Origin: Paramacrobiotus metropolitanus
Lineage: Eukaryota > Tardigrada > Eutardigrada > Parachela > Macrobiotidae
Reading direction: 5' to 3'
NCBI RefSeq assembly: GCF_019649055.1
Contig: NW_026570234.1
Location: 1,488,001-1,552,000, forward strand
Length of the DNA: 64,000 bases
Numbering within the stretch: the first letter of the stretch is position 1; every line of letters begins with the position of its first letter. Shown here one piece after another: positions 23,926 to 37,343 of this stretch. A program made the position numbers and the translations under genes. The notes under the pieces were generated by a model. It saw only the letters and a program-made list of their open reading frames with translations, had not been told where the DNA came from and ran no database searches.

Positions 23926-24543
23926 AGTTAACTATCTAAAAATTCCATCCCAGTAGCTTTCCTTGTCTTCAACAGATTCGGCCGTTGAAACCACCGCATC
24001 GTGTCCGTTGAAATTGCAAAATGCAGAACCTCAAGACTTAGACCGTCACTGAGTGCGCGTGCTATACTAAGGCGAATTCTGGAAACCACACAACGCTTAA
24101 ATAATTCCAGCACGCTGTATTCATCTTTTTTGAGATCGCGCTTTGTGAAGTGAACCCAACTCAAGGCGTCAGTTTGATAGCAGCCGTCAACCTTGCCTGG
24201 AGCTTTCGAAACCACTAAAGAACTGAGCGCAGGAAATCCGTTAAACTTTTTTGCTGGTTATAAAGTATATACAGCATCAATGGAAATCCAGGTACTTTGA
24301 AAGTTGGCACATATAATTATTATATATAAGCTTGCTGTCGGGAACTACTGCCACCGGTTCCATCCAGTTCTCCAACTGCACAGCCACATCGGATCGAAGG
24401 ATAACGGGACTCCTCCAAAGCTCCCGCTTATAATCGATGGTAGTTACGAATCTTGCGATCAATATTTTAACGGAAGATTGAAGACTGTTACTCGCATCTA
24501 AGACTGTCAATGCGATAACGTGTCCAGTCTTACACACTGCCAT
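23926..24543 (-). CDS. Candidate two-exon minus-strand gene, unrecognised
   Basis: Upstream frame 24543 to about 24290 starts MAVCKTGHVIALTVLDASNS and contains WRSPVILRSDVAVQLENWME. Downstream frame 24215 to 23926 contains CYQTDALSWVHFTKRDL and SIARALSDGLSLEVLHFAIS and ends at TAA. A possible donor (GTACCT near 24294) and an acceptor (TTCTTTAG near 24217) could join them, but I could not settle the phase. No known domain. Amino-acid composition looks coding rather than antisense noise. Confidence 0.3.
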
Positions 24544-24559
24544 GAATTTTATGCCTCAG

Positions 24560-26220
24560 TATACGTGAGGCCTCTGGCGTATTAATAAAAGATATGCATC
24601 CAATAAAAACTAATACAGCAAGAATGGTATTACTATACAAAAATGATCACAGTACTCTGGGTGCTGACATAAATGCATTATCTGGGATTCTTGAGTTAGA
24701 CGCGTGATTCGACACCGCGGGAACATCTCCATAGCAACCGCCACATACATGTTCGAAACAGCTGCTACAAGGCTGTGCAGCTAATGCTGGGTTGATAACC
24801 TGTACTTGAAAACAATGCCGGATAAATAAAAAAATACGGTACGAAGTACGAACAAGCAGGAGGAGTTTTGTAACAAGAGCAGTAATAAAAACGTTGGAAC
24901 AATAGCGATAAGGAAAATTTGCCGGTGCATAGCACAAAACTCCTGTTACATTCACGGGGACTCTCGCTTCTGCGCGCTCCCATTCACGTTTTTGAATATA
25001 GTAAAACCTTCTGTTACGTACACTTCTACGTTACCTACACCTCTGAATTAATTACGAAAAAATTTGCACCGAAGCGCTCCGTAGACGAAAGTACAAGGGG
25101 GCTCTATATGGCATAACCTCTGCGATGCGTACACGTATCTGTACCTCCTAAACACTTAACCGTGCGCATCCACCTCGTGATTACGTACACCGGTGCGTTT
25201 GTAAAAACGTTTTTCAAAATGGGCGAAAATTCTCGGGCATGTGCAGGCACAATTCTTCGGCGCTACGGATAAATGAAGTACACTATATTTTTAGCCAGCA
25301 CAAACCTTTATGATCAGTTTGTGAGCCTGTTTATCGAATAACAGATACATGAGCGCGGATAATCTACTCGTATTACGGTACTTTTAAATTAAACTTGCCA
25401 CAACTTGAATCGAAATTCCACGTAATATCGAGACATTTATTCGGGCAGAAAGTTTTATAGTTGTATACATGTGAGTCGGGTGACAGTATGTAGTAAAATT
25501 CTGTATTTGACAGCGATACAGGTTATCCGGATTTTGAATCGCAAAATCGCAGAATCTGAATCGCAGAATCGCAGAGCCGTTGCAAAAGTAATTTTACTAA
25601 CAGCTTATTTTTAGCTACATTCGCAAGCGGTGGGTGTAAAAATATGAAAATAAAGCGAAGAGAAAGGCAAATTATTATTTTGACGCTAACACGCTTATCT
25701 AAGTCAAGCTGCCATACGGTTTTTAACAGCACCGCTTAGTCAGCGTTTCCATTCTATAATGCTTGGCATTGTCTAAACTCGAAATGAACTTCAGTATGCA
25801 TGCCTTACAACAGCCATTATTTTCGTGAATTAGTGCAGATAGCAAATCAAATGGTATCACAGCGTTTGCACTGCTGTTAAGACGAGAAGACAATCGGGAA
25901 CAGTGGCTGGGTTTTCATGACAGCCATATGTCTCATAGCACTTTCCTTAGATTACATTTCTTTGTTTTCTTTATAATGCACAGCATTGCACTCATATCAT
26001 AGCAAACTGAACTCGTCAAAAATTCCGAATTGCAGCCCCCTCATTCGCACGTCTAGACCTCCGTTTCACGCTATTCTAAGTTTCATACGGTCATAAAACT
26101 CAGCTGAATGCGCGAAAGTGCGAAACCACGTATTGTTTTTGTAGGAACTCCATTTTATAATCATCAAGCATGGCGTATTAACGACTTTCAAATAGACAAT
26201 TCAGTAGTCTTTCAATCATC
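24560..26220. other. No gene seen; upstream of lectin gene
   Basis: AT-rich unique DNA. Near 25540 there are three tandem GAATCGCAGAATC units. No supportable gene. Confidence 0.4.
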
Positions 26221-29200
26221 ATGCCGACACTCTTCGTATTGCTGTCGGCCTTTGTTTTACTTACCGGTAACTCCATGTTTGTGTTCAGCAGTTCAGGTGG
26301 TTGGCATACCGTTGTGTTTCGAAGTTTCTCATATTTCGGTCAGTTTGCGGATACGTTCTCCTAAACTGCACTATTTTTAACTCAACAGGATCTTCTGTAC
26401 TGGGACCACAGTGTCCAGGACAGGACTGGCACTATCGCAAAGGCACCAGAGACTGTTATTATATTTTTAACCCCAAAACAACAGGACAGGAAGCGTTTAC
26501 TGGGCCTCGTGTCGGCACACTGAAATTTCACGAGACGGTGCAGGAATGTCAGATGCGAGGAGGCCAAATTGCAACCTTCAACACGCATGATGAACTGGTA
26601 CAGAAAAGGACTCCATCCGCGCAGTCGGCAGTGTCATTTTGAGCGGCATTTTGCAGTTCAACTTGAAGCAATAATATGATTTTCGGCTTCTACGATTTAA
26701 ACTTTTCCATTTAGTTTAATAATTTCTATGTTAACTGCATACCGAATTTCCGAGCCAATACGCAAGCTTTGTCACGTTAATTTAATCTTTTACAGGAATG
26801 GATCGAATCCAAAATTACCACTAAAAACGCGAATTTCTGGATCGGACTGACCTTTGAAACGTTAACATGGAGCTGGACCAATGGCAACATTACAAAGCCA
26901 TACGACGATATCGGACTGTAAGCCGTACATGATCATCGCATCTGCATTGCAAATCAATGTATATTCAAAAAGTTTATAAAGCACTCGCGTGTGACGAATT
27001 GCAGAATGCCTCGCCCAACGGATCCAGATGTCGAGGATGTAGAGCGGAGAAAACAGTATCGTGGGGCTCTTACGTACGACGCCTCCTCCAAAGAAATCGT
27101 ATTCCGCTCACGAGCGGGAGAGTGGACTAACTGCTATATTTGCAAAGGGACCTATAGTAAGACTTCATAATAATATCAAAAGTAAATTGGAGCATGTAGC
27201 AACTTCAGGTACACTGTGCCCGCTCCTGGCAGGTTCCCGACCGTGGTGCAGATTGGACAACGGTTGGGTGTACTACGGTGGGAAATGCCTTAAATTTTAT
27301 CCCCACGGTGCAAGCTTTGCCACTGCTACCGAAACGTGCGAGTAAGGTTGAAGTCGAGCATCTGGTCAAAATCGCATATTTCGGTCACCTCAAGTGCTTC
27401 TACGTTTTCATATTTTGGTCACCCGGTGTTAAAATTTTATCAGGAACAAAAATATCAGAAATGAGGTTTTCACAGTAAAACATAGTTTTCATAGTACTTG
27501 GTACTTAAAAGCACTTTTCATAGTACTTTTACATCAATCATGAATTGAAGCATAAACTAAAAAAACTCCCATAAAACCTAAACCAAGAGCGGGAATTGGA
27601 CCGGGTGCCAGAGCCGCTCTTTCAAGTTTGCAAACTTTAAATTTTTACATTCTAGCATTTTTAAGCTTGTTTTGATGACTAGTGACATAATACACGCACC
27701 GCGTGTACTATACTACCAACCTGACCGCAGTCAGCAGAGAAGGAACTCTGGAGATTGGTGTTGTTCCTGTTGCCTACTGCCGTAGATAACAGTGCCAAAA
27801 ACACACTCTCACCACACTCAGTACCACACTACAGGAATACCAACACAGTAACTTCCGCCTAGGTACACACTACTGCTTTCCCTAAACGAAGGTCACTCAC
27901 AACACAAACACCAACAGGATCACAATGATGTTACTCACTTTAATCTTATTGATGTTCACTCAACACAAGTCACACACTGACTCAACTCCAACTGGCAGAT
28001 GCTAGCCGACGACGAAGCGCAGCTTCCGATCGGAGGCTTCCGATAAGTACAGGGATATACTACGTCATCGCTAGTACAACAGGGAACACACGTACAAACG
28101 CACAGTAAAGTCATACAACATAATCCCAATTATGTCACTAGTGGTGACACAAGACCAGTGAAAAACGAATCAAACAGCACGTTGTGCGACCAGCAGCTAT
28201 TCAGGTCGCGCGTCACTTGGGGCACGCCACCGGTCACTTACACCACGTAGGTAATTGACCGGTGGCCAAAATAGGAAACCGTATATTAAAGTGACCGAAA
28301 TATGAGAAAAATCGAAATATAAGATATATCGTGTGAGCAGCAAGAAATTGCAGGACTGAGAACGGAAATATAGCCGTCGTACGGAGCGATTCGGACGATC
28401 GGCGCATGCAAGACTGGTTACGAGATTATGTGGAAGAAGAAAGAAGCTGGATTGGCATCACCATACCGTCCAAGACGGCCAACACCACCGTTAGCGATGT
28501 GCGATGGCTGGATGGAACACCCATTATGGACACTCCGGTTAATCACTGGGTGGAATCCAACCTTACCCATATTATCGAGTAAGCAGTATGGGTAGTCAGT
28601 GTTCAAGTTCATGCAAAGCCAAACGTAAGAAATGTTTTTATGTACGTAGTGCGTATACAGAAAAGTGAGAGTAAATGGAAAGCTGTACCAATGTGTTTCA
28701 GTATGGTATCAAATTCAGTCATAATATTAAAGAAATTTTAATATTTCGACGTTTTCAACGAACCGAATGATTTACGTATATGAATCCCCTGGCTGCATCT
28801 ACTCTGTACCTTACATGCAATGAGCGAGCTGACTTGCGCCTCAGTTCGTACAGCGAAACTGTTTTGTTCGTTGAACAATGTCGAAGCAGGTTTATTTACG
28901 CGTTTTAGATCTTTACCGAATGGAAAACCATACTGCGGTTTACTTCATACGAAAGACAGCGTGTGGAACGATTATTATTATAACTCGGGCGAGGACCCCA
29001 GCGAACCCGAAATCCATCAGTGGTCGTTTTCTTCTGACTGTGATCAGCAGCTGCCGTTTATCTGTGAAGCACCACGCGGTAAGTGTCATGATTTGGATTG
29101 AAATATTAACGACTTGACATCTTCAGGTTTTCAGGTCCATGTCCATATGGTTGGTATGAATTTGAGGATGACTGCTACAAGTTTGTCCAAGACACACCCG

Positions 29201-32200
29201 AAAGCTTCCAAAAGGCGCGAGAAAACTGCCACAAGCTGAAGGGTGACTTGGTAACGATCAAAAGGTTGGCCGAAGCTTAATAAAAAAGTTCAATGGGGAA
29301 GATTTTCTCCTAATGATGCTTAGTTGAGTACATACTGTAATTCATCACTGTTGTGTTAGTGGCGTCGTGCAAGACTTTATTCAAGCTGTGATCGGAAGTA
29401 AAAATATCCAAGAGGACTTGTGGATTGGGTTACGAGGCTAGTACTAGTCACGACTTCCTTTACAGACAAAATGCTTTACAGTTCAGAATTTCACGGCGAT
29501 TCTAGCGGTACATTCAGAAAAGAATGCGCGATGAAAACCGCGGGAGGAGTAGCATTTTGAAAAACTCACGGGGGTCCCGCGACGGGCCTGACAGCAATAG
29601 CTCAGAGTCTCGGCAAAAGAAGGCGCAGAATGTGATGAATTCTAAAAAACAAAAAGGTTCTTTGAAACATAATTAAAAATTATTTGTTTACAGGTGTAAA
29701 TGGACGCTACAGCTGGATTGATGAATCCAGTTTGAATTACCACGCTTGGAATGAGACGTTGATACCGTCGGAGCTCAGCTTTATCACCGGCTTTGTCTGT
29801 GGCTATGCGCAACGCGCTGGATTTGTTTGTACAAAACCTACAGTTGCTGTTTTGTATTTTGACAGCCTCATAAAGTTTGGCTATCATTTTTAGCTAGTGA
29901 GACAGGAAAGTGGGCAGTTGCGGCGTGCTCGCAACTGAAAGGTTACATCTGCAAAACGCCGACATCCGCCAGCATCCCGGATGAGCCGGTCGTCCACCGT
30001 ACGCTTTTTTTATTGTTCCACATTTCCTCTGATAAATATCGTGTTGCTTATAATAAATAAAATAAATACGACCTCTTTTTATTATGTAATACGTTACAAC
30101 ATATAATAAAGGAAGTAATTCATAATACATGATTACGTAGTCTTTTATATCGCAACGCTTATTCTTTGTTATTGTTTAAACTGTGGATGCGATGGACGCG
30201 GGTCATATTTTCAGCTGCGACCACTTGCGAGGCACCGTTCTTCCGCTACCAAGACGGCTGTTATTTGCTGGTCAAGGAGCAGAAGAACCGTGATGATGCG
30301 CAGCGCCACTGTCTAGAGCACTCGTCAGTGTTGGCTTACCCAAATACTTTTAGCGAGAACGTGTGGATGAAAAGTAAAGCATCGCAAAAGCACATGCTAA
30401 GCTATAAAATTAATGAAAACTTTAGAACAAATTATCGAGGATATTTGGCTGGGAATTCGGTGAGAAGGTTCTACGGGAAGCTACCAGGAACATCGCTACA
30501 GTGATGGAGAATATGTAGGAAAATGCTAATAATAAAGTTTGCTTGTCAATTATTTATGCTAGAAGTTATAAATTCGATAGTAAAACTGCTTCAGATTGCT
30601 CGTAGCACATCGTTTTTTTAAGTGATCGCTTGCAAACTTTTTGTGGTATCTCCTGCTGGCTGATCTTTTTCAGATGCGACCAGGGGATTTTGAAAACTTT
30701 TACTATGCATCTTCCCGCGACGACAAGAAGCCGTGTATCGTCATGGCTGGTGAAAATCACCAGGTTTCCCCGCATCCCGGGTCTGGTGTTCCTTTTCTAG
30801 GAGAATGGTATTATGCTGCATGCACCGAACAGCGGCAATTCATGTGCTATCATCGCGGAAGTAAGTCTGACTAAATCTTCTCGCTAGTAACTACTGCAGT
30901 CACTGTACTGTATAACACTGAATAGTGAATAGTTCTTTCGCAAACGTTAAGAAGTCCTTCTTATTTCCAACAGCGCCCATTGAAAATCCCGACCTCGAGA
31001 CGGACCATTCGGACCCTTTTTGTGGGGCTGGATGGGTGCGTGAGGGCGATAACTGCTATCATATTAACCTCAATAACCAACGATGGCACCTGGCCAAGCA
31101 GACGTGTCAGAACCTGGCTTTCAACGCTGACCTGCTGCACATCACCACTAAAGCAGAACTACAGTTTATTTCCGGTTAGCAGTTGTCACTGCCGATGTTT
31201 TATTGGGCAAAGGCCATCAATGTAACAAAAAGTGCATTCGCGTAATACTACTTAAAATGATAGAAATTTAAACGTTAAAAAAACAACCAAAATCGTTATC
31301 GCCGTCAAAACTTCCAGGACGCATATTCAAGGTGCCCAAAACAGCAGCAGCGTTTCCTTTCACTACAGCCAGACTAAATCTCTGCTTCAAAAATGCAGTA
31401 GAACGAGATTCTCCTGTCACGTCGCGAATCTTTCTGCCAGCGAAACGGATGAGCTCCATGAAATCCGAACCAAATGTGCCAAAGGTTTCGACTGCCAGGG
31501 GGAAAAACAGATAACCCATCCTTTCCACGTAGGCGTATGTTGTCACTTGGCAGTATGTACCAGCTTGTACCGTAATTTCAAACACAGTGGCAAACACAGT
31601 TCACAGGTTACGCCAAACTACATACTACGCCGCGCCTCGCCACGCTGTTTAAGCTCTATCTGCATTGGGCGCATAATTTTAAAGAATATTATACGAACAT
31701 AGTATATATTAATATATACAGAATATTATATAGTATTAATAATATATAAATATCGATAAATGATAAATTATGATGAATAACTTTTGTCCTCTACAACTAC
31801 CTTAACTACTGATAGGATGCGATAGGCGTGGTGAAGTGTCAATCGTTCGCCGCGCAAACTTTGCGCGAAATATGTGCTCTCTGCACCTTTACATTAAGAA
31901 ATTACGGGACGTTCACTAAGTGATCATGAATTGTAATACTGTTATAAAATAGCCTGACTGTTATACAGTTATAGAATATGGAATAGTATAAGTTATTGCA
32001 CGCGCGGGCATACTGCATCATGGTTACTGTAAACCTACTGTCCGTAATCTTCTGATTGAGAAAAGTTTCGGGATTCACAGATTTTCTGGCAAATCGATGG
32101 CCGTTCTCGGGTCACAAGTACTGGCTTGGACTGTACGCTGACGAAGCGAATCAGTGGCACTGGCCGCCCAGAGATTCTAATAACACCAGACATATTCCAC

Positions 32201-33307
32201 TGGCAGTGACGAACTTCGCTTACGGTATTTACTGGTAGTCCCTTATTTTTGGCTCTCATGATCTCATCGATACTCGCACAGGTTAGCGTGTGAAGGTTTC
32301 TTCAATCGGTCTTGACAGGTGAACCAAGGGAAATCGCTCACGGGGAAGGTCCCAGATGCACGTACATGGAGGCATGGAGGTACAGCGGATGGTACGCAAC
32401 GGCGTGCAACGACGAACGTCTTCGGTTCGTCTGCAAAAAGACGCTCCAAAACGGTACGTACAGTACAGTACTTTCCACGCTTAGTCGCCATCCTTAACGC
32501 TCTCGCTGCTGGCGATTTACGCGCACTGATTGTCCATGTTGTAAACTGCTTGTGGGTTTTTATTTTTATTTTTGAACGACGGATCGAATGACCAGTGACC
32601 ACTTTTTTACTTCCACTAGTGCTTTGTAAAATTTGTACTTATTTTTTGACAAGAGTAACCATAACTTGCGCCGGTTTATTCGGCAACGCCAGTCAGTGCC
32701 ACTGCTCAGATTTCCACTACTGATCATGATTGTATTTTAAATAATTCAAAAACATCGAAAATTACCGCAACGCTAATTGTGTCTCTAAAGGTCAAGGCCA
32801 AAGCTGCCCATCAGGCTGGCTGGACTACAACGGTCGCTGCGTCCGTTTTGTACCTGGTCCGCGAGATTGGCTGGCTGCGAAAGAAGATTGTCGTGTTAGT
32901 GGAGGTCACCTGGTCACTGTCCGTAACCATATGGAACTGGTTTTCACCAGCCACTTGGGAGTCGGTGCATGGACTGGCCTGAATGCCATAGCTGATCCTG
33001 GCCCACAGACGTCAAGCTCGGAATGGGATTGGGCCCCGGGTTTTCGTTTGGAGCAGTGAAAAGCCCGTCACTTATACGCCTTGGGATTCCACACCAGTAT
33101 CCGGAGGAGTTATCGGAGGTGCAATCAACGACGCCAACTGCGTCGCGCTCACCTCAACGGTAAAATAACACAATTCTGCGCTTTCCGCGATCTCAAATTT
33201 CCAATAGTAATAGATAGATATCCAAAAAATTAATTGAAATTTCGTAGGGTTTCGCGGCATATTCTTGTCACGAAAAGAGATCCTACATCTGCGAACGTCC
33301 GTTATAG
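26221..33307 (+). CDS. Secreted protein with six C-type lectin domains (19 exons, damaged)
   Basis: Exons: 26221-26266, 26389-26597, 26796-26917, 27005-27156, 27209-27341, 28354-28578, 28909-29078, 29135-29264, 29360-29436, 29694-29828, 29894-29998, 30215-30373, 30426-30514, 30674-30860, 30974-31174, 32081-32224, 32319-32453, 32791-33159, 33248-33307. Phases join throughout; about 949 codons. Exon 1 is a signal peptide (MPTLFVLLSAFVLLTG). Each CTLD shows W-C opening residues (CPYGWYEFEDDCYKF), a WIGL/WLGL motif and a C-terminal YICK/FICE. Domains start in exons 2, 5, 8, 12, 15 and 18. No clear EPN or QPD sugar-binding triplet is visible, so carbohydrate binding is doubtful. Damage: an in-frame TGA at 30461-30463 (domain 4) and a 1-nt frame break near 33041-33046 (domain 6). 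Introns hold foldback element 4 and a LINE fragment. The exon 9 donor would be GC. Secreted recognition protein or recent pseudogene. Confidence 0.75.
27375..28304. mobile_element. Foldback element 4 in a lectin-gene intron
   Basis: Perfect 14-bp terminal inverted repeats CATATTTCGGTCAC (27375-27388) and GTGACCGAAATATG (28291-28304). A second inner unit is also inverted: TATTTTGGTCACCCGGT (27411) against ACCGGTGGCCAAAATA (28258). About 900 bp of non-coding interior. The units are variants of those in foldback elements 1-3. It lies between exons 5 and 6 of the lectin gene. Confidence 0.75.
31268..31545 (-). mobile_element. LINE 3' fragment (restriction-like endonuclease family)
   Basis: Reads GYLFFPLAVETFGTFGSD, FLKQRFSLAVVKGNAAAVLG and a terminal GDNDFGCFFNV stop. 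This matches the end of the LINE at 1484-2891 (YIFAPLAFETFGPWG, FLRQRLSIEIQRGNAASVLG). 5'-truncated and antisense within the intron between exons 15 and 16 of the lectin gene. Confidence 0.75.
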
Positions 33308-33623
33308 TTTACAAGCCTTATCGACCTTGTGGCGAGTGTTTAACACGTTTTATGGTCTGATTAGTGTGACGAATGTTGTCTTTCACAATTTATTCATTTG
33401 TAACAGCAAAGTACAAGCGCGGGTGGAATTCAAAATATTCTTTTAAACGCCGACAGCACGCGAATCGTTGAACTGTACTGGTGCACACTGCACCCGCAGT
33501 TGCGTACCTTATTTCTTCCTAAGTTTGATTTCAGTTGTTGCGCGCCATATGCGCTATACAGGTATAGATCATACACTTTTGTGGCTGCATTAATTCTAGT
33601 TTTTGTTAAGATTAAAGTATTAG

Positions 33624-33629
33624 AATAAA
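33624..33629 (+). promoter_or_regulatory. Polyadenylation signal of lectin gene
   Basis: AATAAA about 320 bp after the stop at 33307. Confidence 0.45.
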
Positions 33630-34560
33630 GCTTATCGCCAGAGTTGCAGTTCTCGCTTCTTCTACAAGTCTGTAGATGTATGGACTTCGACGTTGTATTA
33701 TTGTCCTGCTCTATAATTATTAATTCTGAGGTATCTATACCGGTAGGGTTGATGGTGCGTGTGAATGTATGATTAAGCTACAGTACTGTTGAGTATAAAT
33801 AAAGGTAGTTAGGTAGCAGTTATTAGCTACACATACTGTACGAGTGTTAAGATTCGGAGCTTCCGCTACCGATAAACTTGAACTTTTACGATGCGGCTTT
33901 TCCGGGGTTACATACTATACTCTAATGATAGATTTGAAGTAAACGCTCGATTTTACACGTGCATCACACGTTCACGTACAGCGTACGTACAGCAGGGAAT
34001 CGTTTAAATTCAACGCTTTGCCAACTCCAATCTTGGTGTGTGAAACAGCACAAACAGCAATCATACGGAGTGCAAAAGATTGATTACAAAGCCGCACATC
34101 GTACATGAAATGGTTGACTTCGGAACCGGCTCTGGCAATTCTCTTCCCTATTTTCCATGTTTGGCTGAACGGCTGAAAATGGGATTCAAAGGCAGCGGCA
34201 GGACGTTCAAGCCGGGATAGCCGTACACATTGCACGCCGCTCGTGTCCTTGACGCATACGGTCGTCCACCACCATCCAGCAGCAGGAACGCTGATGTCGT
34301 GGTATGCTACTATAGCCACTACAAGGAGGGAGATCATTCGCGGGAGATTCTCCTCCAAACGCTACTGTAATTTGCCCAGGGGGCGTCTTCTGCGACGACG
34401 AATGCAGTTACGGAAATGGCTATACTCTTTCGATATTGAAAGCTGCGGTCATCCCAGTCGTTTCCTGCGCAGATATAAGCGACAAGGAGGTTACGGCCCG
34501 TCTCGGAGGGAACAACTAACCAATCGTGATTGTGTCAGCGTGTCAGCAGCAGAGCGCCAG
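33630..34560. other. Unresolved upstream region of A2M-like gene
   Basis: The N-terminal macroglobulin domains of the A2M-like gene should be here or were lost. Confidence 0.3.
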
Positions 34561-37343
34561 TTAATGTGGAATCCGACGGGAGAATGCAACTCGACGTGAC
34601 ACCTCCGAAGAGCGCCTACGTGATGAGTGTTAGAGTTTTGTATAAAAACAATCCGTGGTGGACAAAATATTTCCCTGTCTACGCCGAAGCATCACCCAGC
34701 GGCAGTTTTCTTGATATCAGCCGAATTTCCGCAGAATTGCATAAGGGTACAGTGGCTGAGTTTGGCTTCAGTACCACGTCAAGAACCAACGAATCTGTTC
34801 ATATTGTGGTACGTTATACACAAATGCAGCTATTTCCCAAATCGTGTACTGAAATACTTCAGGTTCTATCCAGCTGGAATGCGAGCTTCTTATGGAGCGA
34901 TACCATCACGGGTAAAGGCCAGTACTTAAAGGTCAACGTTCCCATTGGAAAAGCGATGGGGTTGACCGGACGTCTCAATGCGTATTATTTACGAGAATGA
35001 TGATGGTGCACTTGTCGGAAATTCCATTTCGCTTTTGGTGGAGATGGACTCCACAATCCCATTGATTGTAAGCTAGTTACAGATTTTAAAGCTGTATACT
35101 TTATTGTTTTTCTCAGCGACATAGCAGTCAGTCATTCCACTACGGCCAGTACTGCAATTACAGTACTGCCAGTACTGCAGTTACAGATTTATTGCGCATT
35201 AGTATTGTCATAGAAATCTTTGCGGAACAGATTAGTCGACCGGCATCCATCAAAAGTAGCGTGTTGCATGGGCCAGGCGAAGAAATCATTATACAGACCC
35301 ACACCAGTCCTTCAGCTATGGTAGCATTCGTCGCAGTGGATGCGCGATCTTTACCCAGCGACAAAATATCTTCGGATGATGTATGTTTATTACCGAATTT
35401 CATTGGCTGTGAACAATGACTATTGTCACTTGCATACGGTTGCAGGAAAAATATGAACCCTTCTTCCAAAATCCTTATATTATGCGCCGATGGGGAAAAA
35501 CTTTACAATCTTAACAAACAGAGCCTTAATCTACCTGGTTAAAAGGGCTAAATGATCGGTCCTTCGCGTAAAGTGATAGTATTAACCCGGCTACTTGTAG
35601 GCATTAGTTAGCGCCGGCCCGGTGCAGCATTTTATCACGACGAATGTCAACGATTCTTCTTCCTTTGTGACCAATGCCTACAAGTCATACGCTCGAGCGT
35701 CCGAAAGGCGTTTGTGCTCCAGCCGCTATGCTGAGCATACAACGGACTGTTCCACTTATTTGACTTATTATCCCTCCTTCCCGCGCTTGTACGATGAGGA
35801 TGATGGCGATGTCGGTAGGGCTTATGGGACGTCTACATTCGCATCGTGGCACTATAATACTGCTGCCAAAAGTGGAAACCGTGATGTGGAAAAACAGCAA
35901 ACTGGTCATTGGAGCGGCAACGTCCAGCGGAGTTTCTTGATCGAAACCGCTTTTGCGGAGTAAGTGGAGCTGGACATTCGTTCTGCTAAAGCATGAGCTA
36001 CCCAAATTTATCAAAACTCCTCTAATATCGGTGAAACCCAAAACTTTTTGTTACGGAAAGAACATTTCGCTTTTCTAAATGTGCATATCGATCGATTAGG
36101 TTCTGTGATAGATCAACAGTAAAATTTTACAGCGCCGACGGAAATGTCGTGTTGCACCGCAAATTACCCGATACGGCTACAACATGGTTCATCCAAGCTT
36201 TTAGCCTGAGCAACACCAGCGGTTTAGCGGCTTCTAAGCTGGTTAAGGTACATCAGTTGGTTTGCTAAAAAATCTAAAAAGTATTGTTGTAATTGTCCTA
36301 CAAAAGTCTCTCCCTGTAGCTGAAAGCATCCAGCCAGTTCTTCGTCGCCGCAAACCTGCCATTTGGCATTATTTGCAACGAGATCCTCACCGTCAAAGTC
36401 ATCGTCTTCAATTACATGTCCCAACAACAGAACGTTACGGTTACGCTGAAACTTTGTCATCCTGATAACACAACGGAAACGGACATTCGAACAGTGTTCT
36501 GCACACCGAACCAACCTTCCGCAACAGTTTTTGCCGTCCTGTCGGAACAAACCGGTGACCTAAGCTTGGAAGTCACAGCTGAGTGCGAATTGGCATTGCA
36601 CAGAACTGAGAAAGTGTTGCCGGTAAAATCGGAATTCATTTATCCGAGTAAAACTAACGACATTCCCGGATCACAGTCATCGGATGATGCGAGTATGTCC
36701 CAACACAGACTGCGGCGTTTGATGTTAATGTTTCCTGCAGCATTGTTTCTGCTAAAGAAACCCGCCTAAGCGTCTGCACAAGGTGACTGGATGTCCGTTA
36801 CCGTGTAGCATTGTAAAATAATCTTGACGGGTATTTTTCAAATATTGCAGTTATCTGGAAAAAGGTGCAAGTAAAATGGCTGTTATGGAGATCAATGCGG
36901 CTGTCTGGTTACCAGTTTAATCCGGAAGAAACTCGTCTCCTTCCGCGCACGGTGGCTTCACTGCTGAAGGGCTACTTGGACAACAAGAACAGCAGTGTCA
37001 ACCTGGTTTTCAATGATTACTTAATAATCCGTTTTTTTACTAGTAACTGTTGCACAAAAAACATCTTGTTAGATGATAAAGCAAAGCAATTATTTCGCTA
37101 CGCTTTACTGAATCCACCATTCCGGGAGACGTTGTAATTACACAGTAGTCCTTGCCATTGCTTTTGCGAATCTGCGATTATTGTTCCTGGTTTATTTTAT
37201 AGACTGCACCGAATGCCAACTGTTTCGCTGTAACTATGTACCGCATCTATACAGTGGACAATCCGAAGCAACAAACCGTTTCCGTCTACCACTACCGCAA
37301 TCCTGAAGAGCATACAACCATATTCTATGGGCCGACAATTTAG
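34561..37343 (+). pseudogene. Alpha-2-macroglobulin/TEP-like gene lacking the thioester domain
   Basis: Exons I can place: 34561-34808, 34863-35067, 35187-35380, 35628-35959, 36133-36247, 36320-36782, 36851-37005, 37203-37343. In order: an MG3/MG4 region (DGRMQLDVTPPKSA, GKGQYLKVNVPIGKAMG); an A2M_N_2 block (GPGEEIIIQTHTSPSAMVAF-VAVD); a variable bait-like exon; the PDT--TWFIQAFSLSNTSGL motif just before the usual thioester region; MG7 (FFVAANLPFGIICNE); then directly a CUB tail (AFDVNVSCSIVSAKETRLSV) and the receptor-binding domain (CFAVTMYRIYTVDNPK) to the stop. The roughly 300-residue thioester domain (GCGEQ motif) is absent. The 5' MG domains were not found. Frame breaks near 34993-35000, 36693-36708 and 36890-36900 suggest a pseudogene or assembly errors. 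The intact family consists of secreted protease traps and opsonins. Confidence 0.75.

Noticed and set aside
30460-30487. Tiny intron removing the TGA in lectin domain 4
   Set aside because: It would be 28 nt and would put the next residues out of the CTLD frame; the shortest other introns here are about 52 nt.
34243-34599. 118-codon frame before the A2M-like exons
   Set aside because: Different frame from the A2M exon at 34561 and no family resemblance.
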